A program made the translations under genes and the position numbers. From Bog-473 sp963840245 (lineage in GTDB: Bacteria > Actinomycetota > Acidimicrobiia > Acidimicrobiales > RAAP-2): a DNA stretch of 64,000 nucleotides. The DNA lies in the NCBI GenBank assembly GCA_963840245.1, contig CAWIYI010000022.1, forward strand, positions 39,381 to 103,380, read 5' to 3'. Shown in pieces: positions 41,847-49,550 of the stretch (the stretch's first letter is position 1; each line of letters opens with the position of its first letter). Under the pieces are notes generated by a model that saw only the letters and a list, made by a program, of their open reading frames with translations, was not told the DNA's origin and ran no database searches.

Positions 41847-42962
41847 ATGACCACCTTCATCACCCGCTACGACACGTCGGGATCCGGGGTCCGCCTGGCT
41901 GTCAAAGACCTCATCGACATGGAGGGGGAACGAACGACTGCGGGTTGCCGCGCCGTGGCGGACCGGGCCGTGCCGGCGGCCCGGGATGCCGTGTGCCTCT
42001 CCGGTGCCCGGGCGGCGGGAGCCCGGATCGTCGGTCGGACCAACCTGCACGAACTGGCCCTGGGTGTGACCGGGGTGAACCAGTGGTACGGGACGCCGGT
42101 CAACCCACTCGACCCCACCCGCGTCCCCGGCGGGTCTTCGAGCGGCTCAGCCGTCGCGGTGGCCACGGGCGAGGCGGATGTGGCCTACGGCAGCGACACC
42201 GGCGGATCCGTACGGATCCCGGCCGCCTGTTGCGGGACGGCCGGGCTCAAGACGACGTGGGGCCGCATCCCCCTCGAGGGGGTCTGGCCGCTGGCGCCGA
42301 GCTTCGACACCGTCGGCCCGATGGCCCGCACCGTGGCCGGTCTCGTGACGGGGATGGAGCTGCTCGAACCGGGCTTCGCCGTCGGCGAGGCCGGCGTTGG
42401 CGATCTCACCGTGGGGCGGCTCGTCCTCGAGGCGGACCCGGCCATCACCGCTGCGCTCGATCGCGCGCTGGACCTGGCGGGGTGGGACTGCCGGGATCTG
42501 GCGGTCCCGGGGTGGGACGACGCCACCTTGCAGGCCGGCCTCCTCCTGGTCGTCGAGGCCTGGGCCTCCGACGCGGACCTGGTGCGAGAGGACCCCGGGG
42601 GGATCAGCGCCGACGTGCGGACGCGGCTGGAGTTCGGATCAGCCTTCGACGAGGGCGCGGTCCGCGCTGCGTGGACGGCCCAGCGCACGTGGAAGGCGGC
42701 ACTGGAGCAGATCTTCACCGAGATCGACATCCTCGTGACCCCGACCCTGACCATCTTCCCGCCGCGTCTCGATGAGGGGGACGACCTCCTGGTCTCACGT
42801 TGCACCCTTCCCGTGAACCTGGCGGGAGTGCCGGCGCTCGCGCTGCCGGTGCCGGCGGCCGGGCCGTTGCCCGCCAGCATGCAGCTGATCGGGCCGCCCC
42901 ACAGTGAGGAGCGGCTGCTGGCGGCGGGCGCGCTGGTCGAGGCAGCGATCGCGTCGGCCTGA
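41847..42962 (+). CDS. Amidase-signature family hydrolase
   Basis: 371 residues from the ATG at 41847 behind GAGGAG. The Ser-Ser-Lys triad is visible: Lys in RLAVKDLIDMEG, the Gly/Ser-rich VPGGSSSGSAVAVATGEAD, and the nucleophile in YGSDTGGSVRIPAACCG. VNLAGVPALALPVP closes the fold. Shorter than GatA (about 480), so a stand-alone amidase; substrate unknown. It is 26 bases after the MFS gene and may be co-transcribed. Confidence 0.9.
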   Translation: MTTFITRYDTSGSGVRLAVKDLIDMEGERTTAGCRAVADRAVPAARDAVCLSGARAAGARIVGRTNLHELALGVTGVNQWYGTPVNPLDPTRVPGGSSSGSAVAVATGEADVAYGSDTGGSVRIPAACCGTAGLKTTWGRIPLEGVWPLAPSFDTVGPMARTVAGLVTGMELLEPGFAVGEAGVGDLTVGRLVLEADPAITAALDRALDLAGWDCRDLAVPGWDDATLQAGLLLVVEAWASDADLVREDPGGISADVRTRLEFGSAFDEGAVRAAWTAQRTWKAALEQIFTEIDILVTPTLTIFPPRLDEGDDLLVSRCTLPVNLAGVPALALPVPAAGPLPASMQLIGPPHSEERLLAAGALVEAAIASA

Positions 42963-42970
42963 CGTCGCCG

Positions 42971-43909
42971 TCAGGCGTGGGCGCGCACGAGGCCCCGGCC
43001 GATGTCGGCCAGGTGTCGACGCACGCTCTCCGGGGCCACGACCTCGATGCGGTCGGCGAATCCCGCCAGCTGACGCGCCACCATGACCTCTGATTGGGCG
43101 CGTAGCTCCACCTCGAACTTCCCGTCCGGAGAGGTCACGCGGGATTCGACGCGGTTGCCGAAGACGTAGCGCAGGACGTCGACGGTCGCGCGGTCGGTTC
43201 GCACTCGCACCCGTACGGGGGCGCGTTGCGCATCCACCGTCGTCACGATGGAGCTCCAGGCCTCGGCCAGGTCGAAGTCGTCCGGGCGCACGACCGGTTC
43301 CGCGGTGAGCCGCAGCGACCGCACGCGATTCACCCGGAAGGTGCGCTGGCCGGCGGCGGTCCCCGCCACGAGGTACCAGGTGTTGTTCTTGACCACGAGC
43401 CCCAGCGGGTGGACAGTCCGCGACGAGCGCCGCCCGTCCCGACCGCGGTAGTCCAATTCGACCCGCACACCCTCGATCACGGCGCGTTGGAGCGCTTCGA
43501 GATGGTCGGGCGCCGCGGGCACCGTGTGGTCCCAGCCCGACGGGTCATGGACGACCGCCGAGGCGGCGGCCTCGGCGTGCTCGCGGAAGGTCGCCGGGAG
43601 GGCTTGCACCAGCTTGCGGAGAGCCCTCCGGACCTCGGGCGTGGCGCCGGACGGCCCGGCGATGAGGAAGAGCGCGCGCGCCTCGTCGGCGGTCAGCCCG
43701 CTCAGGTCGGTGCGCGCCCCGCCGACCAGCTCCCAACCGCCGCCACGCCCGGGTTGGGAGTACACGGGGATTCCGGCCAGTGCGAGGGCATCGAGGTCGC
43801 GGCGGGCCGTCCGTTCGCTGATCTCGAGCTCGCGCGCCAGCTCGGCGGCGGTGATACGGCCCTTCGCTTGCAGGACCAGGAGGGCAGCGACGAGGCGATC
43901 TGCGCGCAC
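42971..43909 (-). CDS. WYL-domain transcriptional regulator
   Basis: 312 residues, GTG start. N-terminal winged helix RADRLVAALLVLQAKGRITA, AAELARELEISERTARRDLD (HTH), then a WYL domain with GLVVKNNTWYLVAG and TFRVNRVRSLRL, and a C-terminal WCX region. Known relatives respond to nucleic acid or small-molecule signals. A perfect palindrome sits between its start and the divergent DinB gene, so it probably controls both. Confidence 0.93.
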   Translation of the reverse strand: MRADRLVAALLVLQAKGRITAAELARELEISERTARRDLDALALAGIPVYSQPGRGGGWELVGGARTDLSGLTADEARALFLIAGPSGATPEVRRALRKLVQALPATFREHAEAAASAVVHDPSGWDHTVPAAPDHLEALQRAVIEGVRVELDYRGRDGRRSSRTVHPLGLVVKNNTWYLVAGTAAGQRTFRVNRVRSLRLTAEPVVRPDDFDLAEAWSSIVTTVDAQRAPVRVRVRTDRATVDVLRYVFGNRVESRVTSPDGKFEVELRAQSEVMVARQLAGFADRIEVVAPESVRRHLADIGRGLVRAHA

Positions 43910-43927
43910 CTGAGCAGTTTGCCAAGA

Positions 43928-43952
43928 AAAGTGGCCATGAGATGGCCACTTT
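43928..43952. promoter_or_regulatory. Perfect palindromic operator between WYL regulator and DinB genes
   Basis: AAAGTGGCCAT-GAG-ATGGCCACTTT: 11-bp arms, 3-base spacer, 18 bases from the regulator's start. Probably the binding site of the WYL regulator. Confidence 0.8.
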
Positions 43953-44019
43953 GAGGGCGCACCATGACACCACGCACAGACAGGGCCGGGCGAGACCCGG
44001 CCAGAACGGAGATGACGCG

Positions 44020-44583
44020 ATGCCCGGACTCGTTGCCCCCCTCGTCGACGAAGGCGAGTCGCTCCTGGCCTTCCTCGGTCAGCAGCGAGACGCCCTGCGT
44101 TACGCCGCCCACGGCCTGGACCGGGAGCAGGTCGCCGGCCGGCCGACGGTCAGCGAACTCAGCCTCGCCGGCCTGATCAAGCACGCGGCGCTGGTGGAGC
44201 GGGCCTGGACCACGTTCCTCACGACGGGTGACACCACCGTCTTCGCCCCCGGGGACGAGAACGAGTGGTCCGACGGTTTCCGCCTGACCGAAGGGGAGAC
44301 GCTCGACGACGTGCTGGCCCTGGCCGACGACCAGGCCCGCATGACCGAGAAGGTGGTCGGAGCATTGGAGGACCTCGCCGCGCCGCTTCCACCGACGACC
44401 GACGTCGTTCCGTGGATTCCCGGCGGGATCGTCTGGACCGCCCGCTGGGTCCTGCTGCACCTCATCGAGGAGACGGCCCGGCACGCCGGGCACGCCGACA
44501 TCATCCGCGAGTCCATCGACGGCGCCACCTGCTGGACTCTCATGGCCGCCGCCGAGGGGTGGCCGGAGCGGGACTGGGTGTAG
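44020..44583 (+). CDS. DinB/DUF664-family protein
   Basis: 187 residues from the ATG at 44020. The four-helix DinB bundle ends in the DUF664 signature LLHLIEETARHAGHADIIRE, with metal-binding histidines; LIKHAALVERAW supplies another His. In actinobacteria many such proteins are thiol (mycothiol)-dependent transferases. An in-frame ATG at 43942 lies inside the palindrome and is rejected as start. Confidence 0.88.
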   Translation: MPGLVAPLVDEGESLLAFLGQQRDALRYAAHGLDREQVAGRPTVSELSLAGLIKHAALVERAWTTFLTTGDTTVFAPGDENEWSDGFRLTEGETLDDVLALADDQARMTEKVVGALEDLAAPLPPTTDVVPWIPGGIVWTARWVLLHLIEETARHAGHADIIRESIDGATCWTLMAAAEGWPERDWV

Positions 44584-44603
44584 GGCGGCTTCGTGCGCGC
44601 CCC

Positions 44604-44609
44604 TAGGGT
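44604..44609 (+). promoter_or_regulatory. -10 element of the DsbA-family gene
   Basis: TAGGGT ends nine bases before the ATG; no ribosome site is seen, suggesting a very short or absent leader. Confidence 0.35.
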
Positions 44610-44618
44610 GAGCGGTGC

Positions 44619-45260
44619 ATGCAGATCGATGTGTGGTCCGACTACGCGTGCCCGTGGTGCGCGCTGGGCCTGGCCCGGCTCCAGGTCGCGCTCGCTGACT
44701 TCGAGCACGCCCGCGAGGTCACCGTGGCGCACCGAGCGTTCGAGCTGGACCGGCACGCGCCGGCGCGGGTCGAGGGCACCCAGGAGGAGCGCCTGCGGCG
44801 CAAGTACGGCATGAGCCCCGAGCAGGTCCGCGCCGGCCACGCGCACCTGACGGCGCTCGGGGCGGAGGTCGGCTTCACCTTCGATTTCGAGCACGTGCGA
44901 TCGGGCAGCACCTTCGACGCGCACCGTCTCACGCAGGCGGTGCGCGGGACCGTCCAGGAGCACCCGCTGGCCCAGCGGCTGTTCGCTGCCCACTTCAGCG
45001 AGGGGCGGCAGCTCTCGGATCACGCCGTCCTGCGAGACGAGGCCCGAGCCGCGGGTGTCCCTGACCACATCACCGAAAAGGTGCTCGACGGGACCGCGTA
45101 CACGGCTGAGGTCCGGGCCGACGAGACAGCGGCAGAGGAACTCGATGTGACCGGCGTGCCCTACTTCCTCATCGACGATGCCTGGCCAATTCCGGGCGCG
45201 CAGGACGTCGAGACGCTGGGGATCGTGCTGCGCCGCGCCTGGTCACGCTTCGGCCATTGA
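44619..45260 (+). CDS. DsbA-family (FrnE-like) thioredoxin-fold oxidoreductase
   Basis: 213 residues, no signal peptide, so cytoplasmic. Active site CPWC in DVWSDYACPWCALGLARL (residues 11-14 hold CPWC), helical insertion 60-150, cis-proline loop VTGVPYFLIDD. Matches the FrnE/2-hydroxychromene-isomerase-like branch. Its last 18 bases overlap the end of the convergent decarboxylase gene. Confidence 0.92.
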   Translation: MQIDVWSDYACPWCALGLARLQVALADFEHAREVTVAHRAFELDRHAPARVEGTQEERLRRKYGMSPEQVRAGHAHLTALGAEVGFTFDFEHVRSGSTFDAHRLTQAVRGTVQEHPLAQRLFAAHFSEGRQLSDHAVLRDEARAAGVPDHITEKVLDGTAYTAEVRADETAAEELDVTGVPYFLIDDAWPIPGAQDVETLGIVLRRAWSRFGH

Positions 45261-46613
45261 GCCCAGGATCTCGTCGACCATCTGCACGGTGGTGTTGGGA
45301 TGGAGGAAGGCGAAGCGGGCGACGGTCTCGCCCTCCCACGTCGTCGGCGTGACGAAGCCGATCTGGGCGCTGAGCAGGCGGGCCGACCAACTCTCGTAGT
45401 CGAGCTTCTCCCAGCCCAGGCGCCGGAACAGCACGATGGAGAGCCCGGGGTCGCGCACCAGCTCGACGTGGGGTGACGCGGCGATCCGTTCGGCCGCCCG
45501 CTGGGCGATGGAGAGCCCCGCCTCCACCGCGTCGCGGTAGGCATCGAGGCCGTTGACGGCCAGAGAGAACCAGAGGGGCAGGCCGCGGGCCCGCCGCGTG
45601 AGGTGGAAGGCGTAGTCGCTCGGGTTCCACTCCTCGGGGTTCTCACTGTGCAACACCTCGAGATACTGGGCGTCCTGGGTGTGCACGGCTTTGGCCAGGT
45701 TGGGCTGCCGGTAGACGAGCGCGGCGCAGTCGAAGGGCGCGAAGAGCCACTTGTGTGGATCGACGATGAACGAGTCCGCTCTGTCGAAGCCGGCGAATTG
45801 CGCCCGTACGGACGGCGCGAACAGGGCGGCCGCGCCCCCGTAGGCGCCGTCGACATGGAACCACAACGAGTGCTCGGAGGCGACGTCGGCGACCCCCGCC
45901 AGATCGTCGACGATGCCCGCGTTCGTCGTCCCGGCGGTGGCCACGACCCCGATGACGTCAGCCCGGCGTGGGTCGTCGCGTAGGGCCGACCGCAGCGCCG
46001 CACCGGTCAGCCGGTGGTCCGGCGCCGGCACGGTGAACGTACCGACGCCCAGGACGTGGAGGGCCTTTCCCACCGACGAGTGCGCGTCCTCGCTCAACGC
46101 CACGAGCGGACGCAACGGGGCGTCGGCCTGGCGCCGGTGCCCCGCGGTGTCCCGGGCGACCATGAGGGCGGACAGGTTGCCCGCCGACCCTCCCGCCACG
46201 AAGCAGCCCCCGGCGCTCTCGGGCAGGCCGGCCTGCGCGGCCAGGACGCCGAGCGCCTGGTTCTCGGCCACGACCACGCCGGCCGCCTCGAGCCAGGAGG
46301 TCCCGTGCAGGGACGAGCACGAGACGAACATGTCGAAGAGCAGGGAGGCCTTGGTGGGTGCCGCCGGGATGAAGGACAAGAAGCGCGGGCTGTCGCACGA
46401 CACCACCGCCGTCGCCAGCTTGTCGACGAACACCTTCAGCACGTGGGCGGGATCGCTCCCCTCGGGCCGCATCAATCCGGCCAGCTCGGCGTCGAGCGAC
46501 TCGACGAGGCCACCGAAATCGAGGGCCACCGGGTCCATGGAAAGGCGCTCCCGGCAGGCCGTCAGGATCAGGTCGGTCATCGCCTCGTCGTAGTGGAACA
46601 TCGCGCTCGCCAT
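45243..46613 (-). CDS. PLP-dependent aromatic/acidic amino acid decarboxylase (group II)
   Basis: 456 residues. His178 in SEDAHSS stacks on PLP, Asp255 in WFHVDGAYGG binds the pyridine nitrogen, and Lys288 in VDPHKWLFAPFDC forms the Schiff base. The layout fits the aromatic-L-amino-acid/glutamate decarboxylase family; which substrate is unclear. The start ATG shares a base with the larC stop, so it is co-translated with the nickel-cofactor genes, an unusual association. Confidence 0.92.
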   Translation of the reverse strand: MASAMFHYDEAMTDLILTACRERLSMDPVALDFGGLVESLDAELAGLMRPEGSDPAHVLKVFVDKLATAVVSCDSPRFLSFIPAAPTKASLLFDMFVSCSSLHGTSWLEAAGVVVAENQALGVLAAQAGLPESAGGCFVAGGSAGNLSALMVARDTAGHRRQADAPLRPLVALSEDAHSSVGKALHVLGVGTFTVPAPDHRLTGAALRSALRDDPRRADVIGVVATAGTTNAGIVDDLAGVADVASEHSLWFHVDGAYGGAAALFAPSVRAQFAGFDRADSFIVDPHKWLFAPFDCAALVYRQPNLAKAVHTQDAQYLEVLHSENPEEWNPSDYAFHLTRRARGLPLWFSLAVNGLDAYRDAVEAGLSIAQRAAERIAASPHVELVRDPGLSIVLFRRLGWEKLDYESWSARLLSAQIGFVTPTTWEGETVARFAFLHPNTTVQMVDEILGSMAEA

Positions 46614-47836
46614 CAGGCCGGCGTGCCCTCCGGTCGCGGTCCCGAGGTCGGGCGGCGGACAGCGCGCCAGGCCTCCTCGGCCCGGCTCGCGACCTCGTGC
46701 AGCGGGGCCCCCGTCTTGGTGGCCACCAGGGCGACGTCGTCGAACTCCGGTTTGGCCCGTCCACCGGTGACCTTCATGCGGATCACGATGCCGTCGACGG
46801 TGACGTGTTCGAGCGCGCGGGCGACCGGCCAGCGTTCGACGGCCGTGGCGCGGATCCCCATGGTCCCGGTCACCCGCTGGATCTCGGCGCGCTGCACCTC
46901 GACGAGCGTGGCGTCGGTCAACACGTGCAGGACGTGGCCCGGTCGGCCCTTCTTCATGGTGACAGGGCTCACCCAGGCGTCCAATGCGCCTGCCTCGAGG
47001 GCGACGGCGACGGCGTGTCCGAGTTGCTCGCCCGTGACGTCGTCGACGTTCGTCTCGAGCAGGAGAGCCGATTGCCCGGGACCGACTGGGGATCGGTCGA
47101 CGCTCTGGCCGATCACGACCTGGGTGCAGTTCGGCAGGTCGTCGATCTCGCCGGTGCCTCCCCCGAATCCCGAGGCTGCGATCGTCATGTCCGGGAGGGG
47201 CCCGAACGCGGTGGACAACGCGGCCAGGAGCGCGGCGCCGGTGGGAGTCGTGAGCTCGATGCGCACGTCGCGGCCGTAGGAGGGGACTCCCTCGAGGAGT
47301 CGGACCGTTGCGGGAGCAGGGTTGGGCAACCAGCCGTGCGCGCTGCGCACCGTACCCATCCCCGTGGCCACCGCGGAGGCGCAGACCTCGTCGACGCCGA
47401 GCACCTCGAGCGCGGCGGCCGTCCCGACGACGTCGATGATCGCATCGTGCCCGCCGACCTCGTGGAAGTGGACCTGGTCGATGGGGCGCCGGTGCAGGGC
47501 GGCCTCCACCGAGGCCAGCTTGTGGAAGACGGCCTGGGCGCGTGCCGTCACCCGCCCCGGCAGCGCGGCCTCCTCTATGAGGGCGGCGATGGCTCCGTGG
47601 GTGCGCACCACGACGTCGTCACCCCCGACGACGGCCCGGGTGCATGCGATGCCTCCCCGGATGCCCTCCTCGAACTCGAGGTGCCAGCCGGGGAGGGCCA
47701 GTCGGTCGAGGAGGGCGCGGACCTCGTCGACATCGGCGCCGGCGTCGACGAGCGATCCGAGGGCCATGTCCCCGGCGATGCCGGCGAAGCAGTGGAACCA
47801 GGCCACCGTCGAGGGGCCCGTCGCCGGCGACGTCAC
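46613..47836 (-). CDS. larC: LarC, nickel insertase for the nickel-pincer nucleotide cofactor
   Basis: CTP-dependent enzyme inserting nickel into pyridinium-3,5-bisthiocarboxylate mononucleotide. 407 residues in one uninterrupted frame (in Lactobacillus plantarum two frames are joined by frameshifting). TVAWFHCFAGIAGDMALGSL at the start, VHFHEVGGHDAIIDVVGTAA with metal-binding His, LLETNVDDVTGEQLGHA, and VTMKKGRPGHVLHVL are family blocks. GTG start overlaps larB. Confidence 0.94.
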   Translation of the reverse strand: MTSPATGPSTVAWFHCFAGIAGDMALGSLVDAGADVDEVRALLDRLALPGWHLEFEEGIRGGIACTRAVVGGDDVVVRTHGAIAALIEEAALPGRVTARAQAVFHKLASVEAALHRRPIDQVHFHEVGGHDAIIDVVGTAAALEVLGVDEVCASAVATGMGTVRSAHGWLPNPAPATVRLLEGVPSYGRDVRIELTTPTGAALLAALSTAFGPLPDMTIAASGFGGGTGEIDDLPNCTQVVIGQSVDRSPVGPGQSALLLETNVDDVTGEQLGHAVAVALEAGALDAWVSPVTMKKGRPGHVLHVLTDATLVEVQRAEIQRVTGTMGIRATAVERWPVARALEHVTVDGIVIRMKVTGGRAKPEFDDVALVATKTGAPLHEVASRAEEAWRAVRRPTSGPRPEGTPA

Positions 47837-48594
47837 GGGAGGAGCCGGGCGATCGCGCACGCCGCGCCGTATCCGTTGTCGATGCCGACGACGGTGATCC
47901 CGGAGGAACAGGCGGAGAGCATGGCGAGCAGCGCGGTCACCCCCTCGAGCGCGGCACCGTACCCGGTGCTGGTCGGGACGGCGACGACGGGTGCCGGCGT
48001 GAGGCCGCCCACCACGCTGGCCAGCGCACCTTCCATGCCGGCGATCACCACGATGGCGTCGGCCATGGCCAGCGTGTCGAGCTCGGCGAGCAGCCGGTGC
48101 AGTCCGGCGACACCACAGTCGGTCAGCTGCCGGGGAGTGAAGCCCAGAGCGCCCAGGACCGCCGTGCACTCCGAAGCCACGGGAAGGTCGGCCGTGCCCG
48201 CCGTGATCACCACGACGGCGCCGGTCTTCGGCGGCGCGGGCCGGAAGACCACCGTCGAGAAGGAGCCGCTCTCCGAGACCGCTCCCGGGCCGAAGCCGAG
48301 GGCGGTGGCGGTGGCCGTGACCGCCTTCACCTGGGCTTCGCTCGCCCTGGTCACCAGGACGGGGCCATCGGTCCCCGTGAGCAGCTCCGCCACCACCGCG
48401 GCGCAGTGCTCGGGCGTCTTGCCGGGCCCGTAGACGGCCTCGGGCAGGCCCAGGCGGAGGTCGCGGTGCAGGTCCACCCGGGCGAATCCCAGGTCCGTGT
48501 AGGGGAGACGCCGCAGCCGACGCACGGCCTCATCGGCCGTGCAGGCGCCCGAGGCGATCTCTTCGACGAGCGCGCGAAGCGAGGAAGCGTCCAT
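47833..48594 (-). CDS. larB: LarB, pyridinium-3,5-biscarboxylate mononucleotide synthase
   Basis: Carboxylates nicotinate adenine dinucleotide and cleaves off AMP, first step of nickel-pincer cofactor synthesis. 253 residues from the ATG at 48594. N-terminal helical part with ADEAVRRLRRLPYTDLGFAR and EAVYGPGKTPEHCAAVV, then a PurE-like half with VVVITAGTADLPVASECTA, VVIAGMEGALASVVGGL and VPTSTGYGAALEGVTALL. Divergent from pheA with 23 bases between starts. Confidence 0.95.
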   Translation of the reverse strand: MDASSLRALVEEIASGACTADEAVRRLRRLPYTDLGFARVDLHRDLRLGLPEAVYGPGKTPEHCAAVVAELLTGTDGPVLVTRASEAQVKAVTATATALGFGPGAVSESGSFSTVVFRPAPPKTGAVVVITAGTADLPVASECTAVLGALGFTPRQLTDCGVAGLHRLLAELDTLAMADAIVVIAGMEGALASVVGGLTPAPVVAVPTSTGYGAALEGVTALLAMLSACSSGITVVGIDNGYGAACAIARLLP

Positions 48595-48603
48595 GACCTG
48601 CTC

Positions 48604-48609
48604 TATCCT
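48604..48609 (+). promoter_or_regulatory. -10 element of pheA
   Basis: TATCCT ends eight bases before the pheA GTG; no ribosome site, so probably leaderless. Confidence 0.45.
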
Positions 48610-48617
48610 GCCCAACT

Positions 48618-49550
48618 GTGAACCCGCCTGCGACCTCGCTGGCCTACCTCGGCCCGGCGGCCACCTTCACGCAGGAGGCGCTCCTGACCCAGCGCGACCT
48701 GGCCCGGGCCGACCTGACGGCCCTCTCCTCCATCACGGCGGTGCTCGACGCCGTCGCCCAAGGCGAGTCCGAGCTGGGCTTCGTGCCCATTGAGAACGGG
48801 ATCGAAGGGACGGTCAGCGCCACCATCGACGGGCTGATCCACGACGTCGACCTGCACATTCAGCGCGAGGTCGTCATGGACATCCATCTCCACCTGATGG
48901 CCGTGCCGGGCACCGGGCTCTCCGACATCCGCTCGGTGTCCTCCTACCCCCATGCCCTCGCCCAGTGCCAGAAGTACCTGGCCCGCGAGCTGCCCGAGGC
49001 GCAACAGCGCGCGGCCAACTCGACTGCCGACGCGGCGCGGTTGTTGGGGGAGTCCGGCGCCGCGGGCGAGGCCGCCATCGCGCCGCGGCTGGCCGCCGAG
49101 CGCTACGGCCTCACCATCGTGGCGGAGGACGTGGAGGACCACCCCGAGAACCAGACCCGCTTCGTCCTCCTCGCCCGGTCCCGGGTGCCACGGCCGACGG
49201 GGCACGACAAGACGAGCATCGTCTGCTTCCAACGGGCGGACCATCCCGGCAGCCTGCACGGCATCCTCGGCCAGTTCGCGGCGCGCAACATCAACCTGAC
49301 GAAGCTCGAGTCACGACCGACCAAGCAGGCCCTCGGCGACTACTGCTTCGTCATCGACCTGTCCGGTCACGTGGGGGACGAGGTCGTGGCGGACTGCCTG
49401 CGTGACCTCCACGCCGCACTGGCCGGGGTGAAGTTCCTCGGTTCGTACCCCGCCGCCGGGGAGCACGGACCCGAACAGCGGCGGCAGGCCGACGCGGCGT
49501 GGCAGGCGGCCGACGCCTGGCTCCACGGGATCCGCGGCGCTATCGGCTGA
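48618..49550 (+). CDS. pheA: Prephenate dehydratase
   Basis: Converts prephenate to phenylpyruvate in phenylalanine synthesis. 310 residues: catalytic domain with YLGPAATFTQEAL, VPIENGIEGTVSATIDGL, ANSTADAARL and NQTRFVLLAR (the T-R-F catalytic block), then an ACT domain with GSLHGILGQFAARNINLTKL and ESRP that senses phenylalanine. No chorismate mutase part, as usual in actinobacteria. GTG start. Its 3' end overlaps the convergent MFS gene by 11 bases. Confidence 0.96.
   Translation: MNPPATSLAYLGPAATFTQEALLTQRDLARADLTALSSITAVLDAVAQGESELGFVPIENGIEGTVSATIDGLIHDVDLHIQREVVMDIHLHLMAVPGTGLSDIRSVSSYPHALAQCQKYLARELPEAQQRAANSTADAARLLGESGAAGEAAIAPRLAAERYGLTIVAEDVEDHPENQTRFVLLARSRVPRPTGHDKTSIVCFQRADHPGSLHGILGQFAARNINLTKLESRPTKQALGDYCFVIDLSGHVGDEVVADCLRDLHAALAGVKFLGSYPAAGEHGPEQRRQADAAWQAADAWLHGIRGAIG

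Noticed and set aside
40044..42962. A 972-codon plus-strand frame that joins an MFS N-terminus to an amidase
   Set aside because: The middle third is the MFS gene read in the wrong frame after the frameshift. The apparent fusion arises by chance; the transporter and amidase are separate genes.
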